A DNA stretch of 64,000 bases from Noviherbaspirillum pedocola. GTDB taxonomy: Bacteria > Pseudomonadota > Gammaproteobacteria > Burkholderiales > Burkholderiaceae_D. The position numbers and the translations under genes were made by a program. The stretch lies in contig NZ_JAEPBG010000002.1 of the NCBI RefSeq assembly GCF_016632335.1, forward strand, positions 310,001 through 374,000, in the 5' to 3' direction. The notes below the pieces were generated by a model. The model worked only from the letters and a program-made list of their open reading frames with translations, searched no databases and was not told the origin of the DNA. Shown here piece by piece: positions 26,681 to 36,098 of the stretch (position 1 is the first letter of the stretch; each line of letters begins with the position of its first letter).

Positions 26681-27228
26681 ATTGCTCCTAAATAAAAAAT
26701 TTTTTCGAACATAACATATATATAAATCAACATTTTCTTAAATTCAAATTACTAGGATCGTTCGCCGCGTTAGTGGAAGCAACACCATATCGGTTCGGAT
26801 TCATTACTTTCACCTTTGTTGGAGCGTCGCAGCTATCAACAGACAATTTCGAATGGCTCCCTTGGTAGATCCCTAATGCGTGCGTGCTACTGCCTACGAT
26901 TGGTGCCTGGGTCGTTGCCCTCACGATTTCTTGCCGGGCCTGCTCCTATGTCGCTTAACGCCAGTGCTGCATTAACCTGTTCTTCAGCATCCGCAATAAA
27001 GCCTTGATCGGAGTGGTATCGTAACGATTCCTACGCCAGTTTTCCGGGGTGCGCATGTCAAATTTCATTAACAGTGTCTGATGCTTATGAACTATTTTGC
27101 TGGAGCGAGCAAGATACTGGATCACCCGTAATACGGGGCGGCGAAGTGAGGCCGCTCGAAAGGTCGCCCGCTCGATTGGTTAAATCAGCCAGAACGTCAT
27201 ATGGAGTTTTATTAGCACCATTTGATAA
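26681..27228. other. 548-base gap with possible decayed coding sequence on the minus strand
   Basis: No intact gene. On the minus strand a frame is open from 27179 to a TAA at 26955-26957 (about 74 codons, containing TPENWRRNRYDTTPIKALL), but no start with a ribosome site is visible. Two other minus frames continue as protein-like stretches down to 26727, as if frameshifts had broken one gene. I do not recognise the product. No inverted repeats were seen. Confidence 0.3.
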
Positions 27229-28215
27229 TTATAATTTCAGTTGATCAGCTACTTCATTCGAGGCTCTTCCAAATCGGCAAAGCAAAAAGTCCCTCACGCC
27301 GAAGCGAACTGCTTTAGCATTCAGGTCAGATGAGATTAGCCATCGCAGAAAACCGAGACGGGTAATCTCTTGATTGCTCACACTACGCGCTATGTTGGAG
27401 GTGGTCCAATAAAGAGACTTCAGTCCTCTCAGTAATGTGGCTGATCCGCCTTGCTTTTTTCCAATTAAAAGCAATGTATTACGTGTGGCATAGTAAGTCT
27501 TCATCGGTGTGCGACGCCCACCGAACGCTCTGGATTCCTTATGGAAAATTTTTACTCCAGACTCACAGACTGATTGAAAGCCGAATTGTTTGCTTCTGGT
27601 ATGGAAATCCGTTTCTTCTAGCTGCAGGAAAAACCTTTCATCTAAAAGACCGACAGATTCGAATATGGTGCGATGTATGCCAAGGCAGGCGCCGTATGCG
27701 TAATCCATTACAAAACGACTAACTCCGCCGTCAACAGCACCAAACGCGTATGTACCCCCATCAACTCCAGGATGGAGTTGAGGTACCATTGGTTCATCCC
27801 AATAATAAATGCTAGGGTGTACTAAACACGGTGCTAGGGAGGTCAAAGCCGCGAACCAATTCTTCGCCATTAATTCTGGGAATACGATGTCATTATTGAG
27901 TAGACAAATCCAATCGTAGCCGCGGCTTAAGCCAATGCGAATTCCAACATTATTTCCTCCTGCCCATCCTAAATTCTCATCAAGTGCAACGAGTTCTATT
28001 TTGGGAAAATTAAGTCTTAGCTGTTCTGTCGTCCCTTTAGCGGATGCGTTGTCTACCACAAGAATGTCCATTTCTTCTGGCCTATTATGTTCTAGGCTCC
28101 TCAAGCATTCTGCAGTGTCGTCGTATCCATTAAAGCTTAATACGATGCATAAAACCCGTTGATGATTTTTACTAGGTATTCCGTCACCTATACTTTTATT
28201 GGGCCTGGTCTTCAT
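27229..28215 (-). CDS. Family 2 glycosyltransferase (rhamnosyltransferase-like)
   Basis: A 328-residue GT-A enzyme with VLSFNGYDDTAECLRSL, VVDNAS, the ENLGWAGGNNVGI motif and LLNNDIVF, which occupies the DXD position. The later ERFFLQLEETDFHTR holds the catalytic-base region (ED/ETD) typical of WcaE/rhamnosyltransferase-type GT2 proteins. ATG 28215 is 7 bases from GGGAG on the minus strand; an in-frame GTG at 28221 is less likely. It sits in the AT-rich block between an acyltransferase and another glycosyltransferase, as in an O-antigen or EPS cassette. Confidence 0.88.
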   Translation of the reverse strand: MKTRPNKSIGDGIPSKNHQRVLCIVLSFNGYDDTAECLRSLEHNRPEEMDILVVDNASAKGTTEQLRLNFPKIELVALDENLGWAGGNNVGIRIGLSRGYDWICLLNNDIVFPELMAKNWFAALTSLAPCLVHPSIYYWDEPMVPQLHPGVDGGTYAFGAVDGGVSRFVMDYAYGACLGIHRTIFESVGLLDERFFLQLEETDFHTRSKQFGFQSVCESGVKIFHKESRAFGGRRTPMKTYYATRNTLLLIGKKQGGSATLLRGLKSLYWTTSNIARSVSNQEITRLGFLRWLISSDLNAKAVRFGVRDFLLCRFGRASNEVADQLKL

Positions 28216-28323
28216 TCTCACTCCCTTTGGAGAATCTAAAGATTATAGTTATTGAACTTGTGAGTTATTGGATCTTGATGCGCTTGACCTCCGGCATATA
28301 GCTAGAAGGAAAAACGCCATCTG

Positions 28324-29508
28324 TTATACCTGCTGCGTGGGTTTTATTTCTAGGTTGCTACTCTTTAATGAATTGCTAGTGATCGTCCGATATCTTTGAG
28401 CTAATTCATTCAAATTATATCTTTTTTCATATTCGAAAATCGAAAGTTGGAGATTTTGGTACTCCTCAGGAGTAAGCTTGTATAGGGTTTCAGCAATTTG
28501 GGAAGGGCAGTCAGCCGTGATGGAGAAAGCTGCGACTTCTGGGAACATTTTTATTACTCTGGATGACGCGATGATTGGAATCTTCCTATTGATTGCGTCA
28601 TGTAGAGCGCCGCTAGATGCATTGTCATAGTACGTACCCGTAGGCCAGAAAAATAAAAAATGCATCCTATCAAGAAGGTTTAGGAACTCGCTTCGCTCAA
28701 TCTGTTGGTTGGCAGGCTTTGTTTCAAATCGAGAAAAGTTTTCTGTCTTGCTACTAGGATGTTCTGCTCCAATTGCATGAAACCTAAATCTATTTCGATT
28801 ATCAGTGAGGCTAATTATTTTGGAAAGCTCAAGAAGCTGGCTTATCCCCTTGTCAACCGATGCGCCACCTGCCAACCCGATATTTATTGGGTTGCTTAGA
28901 TACTTTCTAGACTGAAGTATTTCCCGCTGAACCCGTGGATGTGGAAAGTAATGAAAGGAATCGAGAAATTCTGGTAGATCCTGGCATGTCTTCGATTGAA
29001 TATGCTCCTCGAGCACCATTATTTGAGCGCCTGCTGCGCTTGCTTTTTTTAAGGACGAGTATAAGTCTGCAAATTTGCGGAACGGGTTTTTAGAGCGCCA
29101 TCCTAGGAGTTCGTTATAGTCACCATGCATGAATATTTGGAGCTTCTGAGACTTGCGGCGAGGAAGCGCTCTAAGCGCAGATATGCACGGACCCGATGCG
29201 GATGCAAATACAATCATGTCTGCATTCATAAGATCAAAGAATGCGCTTTGAATAAGATAAAATGCCCTTTTTATAATATTTGTCGGTAAAGTGTCGCGGT
29301 CTTTATATACTTTCCAAGTAATGACGCGTATCCGGTCGAGTAAATCATTTTGTAATTCGGCTAAAATCATCTCGCCTTGTTGGCGCTCTCCAAGAAAAAT
29401 TATTTCCGCGGAGGGGAATGCTTGAGCAATGGTCTGTACTATCCCGCAGTTGAAGGGAAAATGGATGGTATTTGCCAATGTTGGCTCTATGATCAAAATT
29501 TTTTTCAT
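28324..29508 (-). CDS. Probable GT-B glycosyltransferase, family uncertain
   Basis: A 394-residue soluble protein. The N-terminal half starts MKKILIIEPTLANTIHFPFN and has an HGDYNELLGWR stretch near residue 128. The C-terminal half has NIGLAGGASVDKGISQLLEL, the donor-domain entry of GT4-like enzymes, a GTYYDNASSGALHDAINRK region at the nucleotide-sugar site, and IPIIASS after it. The usual EGxxxxxLEA motif is replaced by NASSGALHDA. It is the most AT-rich gene in the window by eye. It lies between two cassette genes on the same strand. Function as a glycosyltransferase is likely but the sugar is unknown. Confidence 0.7.
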   Translation of the reverse strand: MKKILIIEPTLANTIHFPFNCGIVQTIAQAFPSAEIIFLGERQQGEMILAELQNDLLDRIRVITWKVYKDRDTLPTNIIKRAFYLIQSAFFDLMNADMIVFASASGPCISALRALPRRKSQKLQIFMHGDYNELLGWRSKNPFRKFADLYSSLKKASAAGAQIMVLEEHIQSKTCQDLPEFLDSFHYFPHPRVQREILQSRKYLSNPINIGLAGGASVDKGISQLLELSKIISLTDNRNRFRFHAIGAEHPSSKTENFSRFETKPANQQIERSEFLNLLDRMHFLFFWPTGTYYDNASSGALHDAINRKIPIIASSRVIKMFPEVAAFSITADCPSQIAETLYKLTPEEYQNLQLSIFEYEKRYNLNELAQRYRTITSNSLKSSNLEIKPTQQV

Positions 29509-29665
29509 TTTTCTTTCTTATTTGTATTTTCTCGAATAGATGGCAGCTGCTATTGTTTGAGCAGCGAGTCTTACTAAATTCTTGTGCGAGTTGTCGAAGC
29601 TAAAAGTTAATCTGTTTCAAGGTCATGATGTGCTCGTTGCTGTAACGGGTTCATGGTTTCGACGA

Positions 29666-30757
29666 TCAGTTCGAATTTTTAAGCGCGAATTTCGGAATTA
29701 AATCAACTAGCATCAAACCAGCTGCTTCCAAATGTCGGAAGATGATCGCTGCTATGAAGCTGGCTAATGTTGAAATGCTAACGATATATATCATGTGCTC
29801 TGACCTCAACGTACCGAGTTTTGCTGTCTCAACTATGAGATACGAGGTTAGTGAAATAATAATACTGAAGTGCACCAGATATAGCGGGAAAGATAGGGTT
29901 CCTAAAAATCTGGAAAATTTGGAAGAGAAAAACGCTGTAGCGGCGCGTGATGTGTATGCGCAGAAGACGAGCGCTATTGCTACTGGCATTCTCAGGTCAA
30001 GATAATAAAAGCTTGTTTCAAGACCAACGGCGAGTATAAACACGCAACTTAATAAAATGAGGATTGACGAAATTTTCCATATGAAGCATGACTGAAAGCG
30101 CTGAAGTATTCCCTCTTCGCGGTATTGGGATAACAATAGCCCAGCAAAAAATAACGAGTAGTAGGATTTGGCTGCTATAAGGAAAAATATGAGTCCGTAT
30201 ATGACGAATTTTGGGTGCGTTAATCGTTCTGATACGTATAAGTACAAAATGATCAGCATAGAGCCCAGCAACTCTATTGTCATTGTCCATAGGAATGGAT
30301 TGTAGGAGTTCTTTAGATTTCCGCCATCGTAAACGGTGTAGATTGAATATCTTAATACAGAAGGTAACGTTGGGCTGAACGCAATGAAAGCCCCAAGCCA
30401 GTCTTCTCGATGGATAATTTTTGCGGCTTCGATGTTAAATGTTAATCCTACCTTCATAAGAAGATAAGTGCACATGCATGAAAGTAGGATTGGTACTGTC
30501 AGTCGGAAATATCTCTTTATTAGAAGCGTGTCTAATGTGTTTATATTTTTTTTTCTCATGTACGCTAACGAAAGCGCGTCTCCCGAAAGCACAAAAAAAA
30601 CTGAAACGGCAAGGCCGCCGTTAATCAAGACATGAGCAGATGCGCCGCGAATTGTCGGAGCCAAAACGCCAAAAAGCTCATCAATCAGATGAAATAAAAC
30701 GACTACAAGTGCTGCCCATCCTCGTATGCCGTCGATCTCGCTAACACGCTTTCCCAT
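29666..30757 (-). CDS. Second acyltransferase 3 family membrane protein
   Basis: A 363-residue polytopic protein with the family N-terminus VSEIDGIRGWAALVVVLFHL (DGIRG and the catalytic His within ~15 residues) and a following FVLSGDALSLAYMRKKN. About ten hydrophobic helices are present, and the length is typical. It would O-acylate a surface polysaccharide residue, distinct from the paralogue at 25472, to which it has little similarity beyond the motif. AT-rich codon use, same strand as its neighbours. ATG 30757 starts MGKRVSEIDG. Confidence 0.88.
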   Translation of the reverse strand: MGKRVSEIDGIRGWAALVVVLFHLIDELFGVLAPTIRGASAHVLINGGLAVSVFFVLSGDALSLAYMRKKNINTLDTLLIKRYFRLTVPILLSCMCTYLLMKVGLTFNIEAAKIIHREDWLGAFIAFSPTLPSVLRYSIYTVYDGGNLKNSYNPFLWTMTIELLGSMLIILYLYVSERLTHPKFVIYGLIFFLIAAKSYYSLFFAGLLLSQYREEGILQRFQSCFIWKISSILILLSCVFILAVGLETSFYYLDLRMPVAIALVFCAYTSRAATAFFSSKFSRFLGTLSFPLYLVHFSIIISLTSYLIVETAKLGTLRSEHMIYIVSISTLASFIAAIIFRHLEAAGLMLVDLIPKFALKNSN

Positions 30758-31089
30758 GCGTTTTCCCTTCGTTTTTAAGGCTCCATGTTACATTAAGGAA
30801 CTATTCTGAAGGAAAATTTTTGAGTCTAGAGTGAATTTTTGCGTATAACAACGCGGAAGAGATGTTTGTGGTGGAAGAGGGAGCGGTGGTTTTGCTTAGC
30901 GCTGGGAGTATCTTAAGCGGGAATAGTATTTTGTGATTTGCAAGGTAGGAGCATAACCCGTTCTTGCAAATGTATTCTTTCGATGAAAGGCCACGGCGGC
31001 AGAATAATTTCCACCAACAGCGTCGTGCTTGCAAACGCTGTTCAAGTTGCTAGTAATCGCTTCTTATGCAGAAAATTGCTTCCACAGGT
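30758..31089. other. 332-base gap, nothing recognised
   Basis: The gap between two minus-strand genes has stops in all frames at short spacing apart from a 77-codon frame without homology that I know. It should carry the promoter of the acyltransferase gene at 29666-30757. I see no repeats. Confidence 0.4.
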
Positions 31090-32529
31090 TCAAGCAAATC
31101 GTGCACGCAGCCCACTAAGTAGATGGTGGATTTCTTCTACTAAAGGATGGCGAGTTATTCTCAAAGCCGCGTACCAGGTAAGTGCAAGTGGTAGAGCCAT
31201 TATAGAAAGGGCTGCAATTGCTGGCATCGGAGGTAGGATAGTTTTCAACATCCATGCCGACGCTGCACAAGCGGTAGCGACCAATGCACTTGGCAGTATG
31301 GCCACCAGCATGCTGATGAAATCGTGCCCCAAATATTTTTTATGTTGCATCACCATTACAGGTAGCGCGGCTGCAGTTGCTGCACATATGGCCCATGCAA
31401 ATTTCTGCATACTTCCGTCGAACAAAACAAATCCAAAAGCGACTCGGGAAATAAGTACAACGATCATCGAGATCGCGGAAAGGTATGGTTTTCCTATTGC
31501 AGTAAGCGCCGTCGGGGTGTAGTTAAAGATCATAGAGATGGCCGCAGCAATCGCTAAGGCGGGTACTGCGGGAACCGCATCAAGCCATTTCGCGCCATAT
31601 AGGGCCGTGATGATCTCTTGAGCTAGCACGAACGTTAAAGCCAAGGCAGGCCAGCCTACGCCAGTTAGCAATGCTGTTGCACGGTTCAACAGCGGCCCGA
31701 CCGCTTCCCCGCGGTGATATGCCTGAGAGATATAGGAGATTGATCCATAGTTAACCGTGGTTCCGGCGACGTAAGTAAATATCGAAACCGTCGAACTCGC
31801 CCGGCTAAATAGCCCCACCAGTCTGGCATTTCCCAATTTTCCAAGCAGAATATCCGGCAGCGCGTTATTGACAGCGACCGCGCAATTGGACATTAGGGTG
31901 CCCATCCCGAAATGCACAACCTTGCCCCAGTTCCTGAATGAAGGCGACCAAGGCAAATGCTTCGGACGCAGTGGCGCATATGCGATGGCACATGCCAGGA
32001 TGTTGGCCAGATTCGCCCACGCCATGCTCATCGTGCCGAACCCAAGTCCAGCCAAGCCAAGACATGTGACCGCGTAGGCGCCGGTGCCGGCCACCGTCAC
32101 GATGGCTTGCTTGCCCGCCGCATACTCCCGTGTCAGCAGTGCATGGGTCACAGAGCCGAACGGAATAAAGATGAAGCCGATCGCCAGCACCTTCATCACT
32201 GGCGCCATCTGCGGTTCATTGAACCAAGAGGCTATCCATCCGCTGGCAATATAAAGAAGCAGCGCAATCAACCATGACGACGTGAACAGAACGCCATTGG
32301 CGGCACGCAGTTTTTCCGGAGTCAGTTCAGGCTCGTGCTGCACATACGTCGCCACGCCGAAATCGCGAAAGATATGCGCGATGTTGACGAACACGATGGT
32401 CATCGAGAACACGCCGATCTCACTCGGGCTCAACAGGCGGGCGAGCAGCAGGCTGACGATGAATTGGACAATCGTCGCTCCCGATGAAGAAAAGAAATTG
32501 ATTACCAGGGAGCGGCGCAGGCTTGTCAT
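31090..32529 (-). CDS. PST-type polysaccharide flippase (Wzx-like)
   Basis: A 479-residue membrane protein with 12-14 hydrophobic helices. The start MTSLRRSLVINFFSSSGATIVQFIVSLLLARLLSPSEIGVF is the usual beginning of PST/MOP-superfamily flippases, followed by FRDFGVATYV and NRVGLFSRA-like motif (ARLVGLFSRAS). It would move undecaprenyl-diphosphate-linked oligosaccharide units to the periplasm for polymerisation. It lies in the AT-rich cassette with two glycosyltransferases and two acyltransferases, but its own composition is closer to the core genome. Length normal. Confidence 0.92.
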   Translation of the reverse strand: MTSLRRSLVINFFSSSGATIVQFIVSLLLARLLSPSEIGVFSMTIVFVNIAHIFRDFGVATYVQHEPELTPEKLRAANGVLFTSSWLIALLLYIASGWIASWFNEPQMAPVMKVLAIGFIFIPFGSVTHALLTREYAAGKQAIVTVAGTGAYAVTCLGLAGLGFGTMSMAWANLANILACAIAYAPLRPKHLPWSPSFRNWGKVVHFGMGTLMSNCAVAVNNALPDILLGKLGNARLVGLFSRASSTVSIFTYVAGTTVNYGSISYISQAYHRGEAVGPLLNRATALLTGVGWPALALTFVLAQEIITALYGAKWLDAVPAVPALAIAAAISMIFNYTPTALTAIGKPYLSAISMIVVLISRVAFGFVLFDGSMQKFAWAICAATAAALPVMVMQHKKYLGHDFISMLVAILPSALVATACAASAWMLKTILPPMPAIAALSIMALPLALTWYAALRITRHPLVEEIHHLLSGLRARFA

Positions 32530-32566
32530 GTGCTTGTTGCTGTTCTTGGAGGAATGTCGCTACGAA

Positions 32567-33502
32567 TCAGGCCGGATGGGAAGTCAAACCGGAGATGCGG
32601 CGAATCGCTTCTCGCGACGTTCTCTCGTATTTGCTGTTAACGAAGCGCATCGAGCCGATGAAATGCAGAAATGCCGTTTCATCGCTCATCACATCCGGCG
32701 TTCCGTATTTCGGGAAAGGCAGTACGCAGGTGTTCTGCGCATTGGCTACGAGGTAATTCGATGTAACCTGTTCCGTTCCCCATGAAGCCCAACGTTGCCT
32801 TCCAATGTTTTCAGCCATCAGGCGGCTGAATTCAAGCAAGTCCTGTTGCATCGTTCCGCTGGAGGGAAACCCGGTGAAGCCAGCGCAGCCGCGCACATAC
32901 ATCCTGTGTACAGGCAGGCCAATGTGTGCCATGCGCGCTTCGGAGAGGCCTTGTATGTGGCGCTGACCCTCAATGTCCGGGCCGGCGCGATCGCTGGTTT
33001 GCGCGATGGTCATCAATGCTTGCTTTGGCTCTTCGCCCAGAACGAATCCGGCATTTGAACGAATCGCATTGATCACTTCCGCAATCATTCGAACCGTTAC
33101 CGTATCGGCATCCAGTTGGACGACATAGTCCTGTGGGGAGTAGGAACAAATGGCAAGCAGTCTTTCCCAGCAACCGCCGCGCGGCACATCTGGATGGGTA
33201 AATTCGTCTGCCTTGCGGAATTCGATATGCGGTACGTGCTGACGGATCAGGGCGCGGTCCTGTTCATCGATCGATGGATCGCAAACCATGACGATTCGGC
33301 CAGGATTGGCAAACTGCGTAAAGGATTTCAGGGCGACCAGATAAGAAAGCACATCCCTTTTATGCACCATCGACAACAGGATGAAGGGCATATCGCCCGT
33401 CTGAAGCGCAGGTGTTTTCAATACCTGACGGATCGACTGCTGATGACGCCACTTGAAGAAATCTCTTCTCAAGCGTTGGTTAATCGAAGATAGGAAAGAC
33501 AT
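32567..33502 (-). CDS. Putative GT-A type glycosyltransferase-like protein
   Basis: A 311-residue soluble protein. The N-terminal half reads as a Rossmann-like fold with VLSYLVALKSFTQFANPG and the strand VMVCDPSID, and then YVVQLDADTVTVRMI with Asp131-Ala-Asp133, which fits the DXD metal site of a GT-A enzyme. A conserved-looking GCAGFTGFP and WASWGTEQVTSNYL follow. I do not recognise a specific family; sequences of this kind occur in polysaccharide loci. It begins 37 bases downstream of a divergent or independent promoter region and the flippase follows 37 bases after its stop. Confidence 0.65.
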   Translation of the reverse strand: MSFLSSINQRLRRDFFKWRHQQSIRQVLKTPALQTGDMPFILLSMVHKRDVLSYLVALKSFTQFANPGRIVMVCDPSIDEQDRALIRQHVPHIEFRKADEFTHPDVPRGGCWERLLAICSYSPQDYVVQLDADTVTVRMIAEVINAIRSNAGFVLGEEPKQALMTIAQTSDRAGPDIEGQRHIQGLSEARMAHIGLPVHRMYVRGCAGFTGFPSSGTMQQDLLEFSRLMAENIGRQRWASWGTEQVTSNYLVANAQNTCVLPFPKYGTPDVMSDETAFLHFIGSMRFVNSKYERTSREAIRRISGLTSHPA

Positions 33503-33803
33503 CGAAGCCTCATGGATTGTGCTGGACTTGCTTCAACCGATATCGCGCCGGGTTCTTGCGAAATTTCACCGGTTTTTGCATACGTAAAGCGGTGAAGTAG
33601 TGATATCAGGAAACAAGGCCGGCCGAGTATAGCATGCTGTTTTTGTCAATTTGTTGACAGTGCGCTAATGCATTGTTCTTGGTGATCAGGTAGGTAAAGC
33701 GGGCACTATGTAGTGACGTTTCCAGCAATAAAGCAGGCATGGACATCTTGTTCACGGATATGGAAAACGAGAGCTGAAAAGTCTTTTCAGGAATGTTCAT
33801 TTG
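33503..33803. other. 301-base intergenic region with a short hairpin
   Basis: No gene is visible. A hairpin CTGAAAA-gtc-TTTTCAG (33774-33790) lies just after the minus-strand operon ending at 33804, and the minus-strand bases that follow are partly T-rich; it may be a weak terminator. The AT-rich part near 33640 could be the promoter of the gene at 32567-33502. Confidence 0.45.
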
Positions 33804-34883
33804 TTATTTTTCTTCACTTCTTTCCGCCACCACCTTATGCCCCAAATGCCGCACCAATAACCCCACCGGCATCCTCAACCAATGTGCCCGCACAAACAGT
33901 AACCTTCTTGCCACGCCGGTCAACCCATCCGCGCAGCTCGCATGCGGCGACTGCAGCGCCCGACCATACAACCCATCCATCAGCATGCGTACCGGCCATG
34001 CAGGCGCACCTCGCGCCGCATCCCGCATAACCTCTTCCGGCACCGGCGTATCCAGCATCCTGCGCGCATACCGCAACGCGTAATACAGCGGCCGCGCCAG
34101 ATCCAGCTCGCGCGACCGCGCCGGCAGTGTCTTCCAGAACGCAGGATCGTCGCCGAACGCCCGCAGCAGCGCATCCAGGTCCGCCAAATCGCGCAGCCCA
34201 TGATGCAGTTCTTCCTCATGAAACAGATGACAGGCGCTATGCAGAACCATGTCCACCGGCGCCAGGGTCTTCAACTCCGGGCGCGCCGCGATCGGCCGCG
34301 CCGCGGCGATCAGCTTGGCAGAATCCGGCTTGCTGCGCGCCGTGAACGGCAGGATCGCATGGTGGACATCAACCACCGTCATGCGCTTGCCATGCTGCAT
34401 CGGCGGCAGTTCATGCATCCATTGCCGGTAGTAGCGCTGGTCATAAGCGTCATGATGCGTGCTGCCCCAGCCGTGCAGCATCAGCGCGGCTTCCGCGGCG
34501 TTGATCTGCGCCTTTGGCACCAGCACGTCGATATCGGAGAACAGCCTGCCATGCGCGCAAGGCAGGTCGGCGGCGACGTAGGCGGCGCCTTTCAGCAGAA
34601 TCGTCGGCAGGCCAGCGCCGGCGAGCGCGGCGCGCACCTGCTCGATTTCCCATAGCGCCGCCTGGCGATGGCGCGCCGCGACCAGGCGCGCGCCGCGCAG
34701 GTGCAGCAACGCTTGGGGCGGCAGATGCGCATCCAGGTCATGCGCTTCCATCAGCCAGGCAAGCCGCGCCAGCAGGTTCGCCGCGCGCGCCTGGCGCAGC
34801 AGCAGATCCCACTGCGCCAGCGACAGGGTGGCGGCGCGGCGCGGTTCGCGCAGTACCTGGAGGATCAGGGCATCGACTTTCAC
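33804..34883 (-). CDS. Nucleotidyltransferase family protein (NTP_transf_5-like) of the HprK-related cluster
   Basis: A 359-residue protein. The core TILLKGAAYVAADLPCAHGRLFSDIDVLVPK (residues ~112-142) has the nucleotidyltransferase signature GGRxxxDxD-like 'RLFSDIDV', as in the large PF14907 family found beside surface polysaccharide and peptide-modification genes. The start is a GTG at 34883 overlapping the upstream stop as GTGA; the longer frame to 35120 is a shadow of the kinase gene. It is the last of four co-directional, overlapping genes. It could transfer a nucleotide to a protein or small molecule; the substrate is unknown. Confidence 0.75.
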   Translation of the reverse strand: MKVDALILQVLREPRRAATLSLAQWDLLLRQARAANLLARLAWLMEAHDLDAHLPPQALLHLRGARLVAARHRQAALWEIEQVRAALAGAGLPTILLKGAAYVAADLPCAHGRLFSDIDVLVPKAQINAAEAALMLHGWGSTHHDAYDQRYYRQWMHELPPMQHGKRMTVVDVHHAILPFTARSKPDSAKLIAAARPIAARPELKTLAPVDMVLHSACHLFHEEELHHGLRDLADLDALLRAFGDDPAFWKTLPARSRELDLARPLYYALRYARRMLDTPVPEEVMRDAARGAPAWPVRMLMDGLYGRALQSPHASCADGLTGVARRLLFVRAHWLRMPVGLLVRHLGHKVVAERSEEK

Positions 34884-35797
34884 AATGGCTGCTCGTCGGG
34901 ACGCAGATCGGCAAAGGCGGCAATCGCTTCGTTCATGTCGCTGTAGCGGAATTCGTAGCAGCGCGAGGCGCCGACAAGGTTCGCCAGCGCTTCGAAGCCG
35001 GCTGCACCCAGCGCCGAATAATTGAAGGCATTGTCGGCCAGACGCAGCGCGGCGCCACCGCGCGGCAGCGGTGTCAGGCTGGTCGCGGCGCCGGACTCGT
35101 ATTTCGGGAAGATCACCCAACCGGGGCGCGCCGGTTCCAGCGAGCGCGCCACGCTGTCCGTCGGCGGCTTCATGTGCGCGACCGTGCCCTTGAGCGTGTC
35201 GCGCACTGCGGGTGTGAAGACGGCCTGCGGCGCTTTGCTGCGCATGATGTCTATCGATGCATTCTTCAGGCTGACCGGGCGCGGCAGCGGCAGCAGGGCG
35301 CCGTCGCTACGACGCACCAGCGCCAACTCGTCGGACAGCAGCCGCCAACCGTTCTGGATCAGCGCGGCGCACAGGGTGCTCTTGCCCGAGCCTGGCGGCG
35401 CCGGCATCACGGCGGCGTGGCCGTGTCGCTCGATGACGGCGGCGTGGATGATCAGCACGTCCTGGATCTGGCTGGAAACGCACCAGTTCAAGCCCCATTC
35501 GAACATCGGAAACGCCTGGTCCGCCGGCAGCGGCTTGAACGGCGAAGCGCCGTCCACCCGGAAGTCCACCTGCGGCCGCAACCAGCGGCGCAGATTGCGC
35601 GGCGGCGCTATCTCGACATGGAAATCCGCGAAGTCTTCCCCGGCCAATGGATAGTCCGCGTACAGCAGCTCGATGCCGGCGGCGACGTTTTCCAGCGGGC
35701 TGTGCACGCAGGCGGTCAGCATGCCGGTGCGAAAGCGCAGGCCGGAATGCCGCAGCCGGCTGCGCAGCTCTTCGGAAGACAGGGTGGAGATGTTCAT
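34880..35797 (-). CDS. HprK-related kinase A
   Basis: A 305-residue protein with a P-loop MPAPPGSGKSTL at residues 131-142, the HPr kinase-like Walker A (compare GxxGxGKS), preceded by VLIIHAAVIERHGHAAV and followed by GWRLLSDELALVR, the HprK Asp-rich motif. The N-terminal ~110 residues are a separate domain. Families of HprK-related kinases occur with a PqqD-like protein but without HPr; the partner and phosphoryl acceptor are unknown. It begins at the last base of the PqqD-like gene stop (TAATG) and its stop overlaps the nucleotidyltransferase start (GTGA). Tight coupling suggests one complex or pathway. Confidence 0.88.
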   Translation of the reverse strand: MNISTLSSEELRSRLRHSGLRFRTGMLTACVHSPLENVAAGIELLYADYPLAGEDFADFHVEIAPPRNLRRWLRPQVDFRVDGASPFKPLPADQAFPMFEWGLNWCVSSQIQDVLIIHAAVIERHGHAAVMPAPPGSGKSTLCAALIQNGWRLLSDELALVRRSDGALLPLPRPVSLKNASIDIMRSKAPQAVFTPAVRDTLKGTVAHMKPPTDSVARSLEPARPGWVIFPKYESGAATSLTPLPRGGAALRLADNAFNYSALGAAGFEALANLVGASRCYEFRYSDMNEAIAAFADLRPDEQPL

Positions 35798-36075
35798 TAG
35801 CGCGGCATCTGTTCAACCAGGGACAGGCCTTGCAAGGTCATCAGCAGTTCGTGCAAATGGGTGCGCAGGTCAGCGTCATCAGGCAGCTGCCAGTCGGCGG
35901 CGCATTGGGCGGCGAGACCCTCTTCGTCAACGGATTGCGCCCGCAGACGCGTCAGGACGTCGGCAGCGATGGCTGAGAGCAGATGGGTATCGCCCGAAAG
36001 ATCATTGTAGACAATGGCTTCGTCTTCCCAGGAGCGCAAACGCAGGCTTTGCGCGGGATGGATCTGCCATTTCAT
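35797..36075 (-). CDS. PqqD family protein of the HprK-related system
   Basis: A 92-residue protein (MKWQIHPAQSLRLRSWEDEAIVYN) with the PqqD-like layout: WxxxPxxxLR, a VYNDLSGDTHLLSAIAADVL core and a C-terminal helical LHELLMTLQGLSLVE. PqqD-type proteins bind ribosomal peptides and present them to modifying enzymes, so this one could bind a peptide or the exported protein encoded upstream. The longer frame to 36159 is less likely because ATG 36075 gives the family-sized product. The gap to the upstream gene is 23 bases, and it overlaps the kinase start. Confidence 0.85.
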   Translation of the reverse strand: MKWQIHPAQSLRLRSWEDEAIVYNDLSGDTHLLSAIAADVLTRLRAQSVDEEGLAAQCAADWQLPDDADLRTHLHELLMTLQGLSLVEQMPR

Positions 36076-36098
36076 CGTGTCGGTGTCATTGCTGCCAA

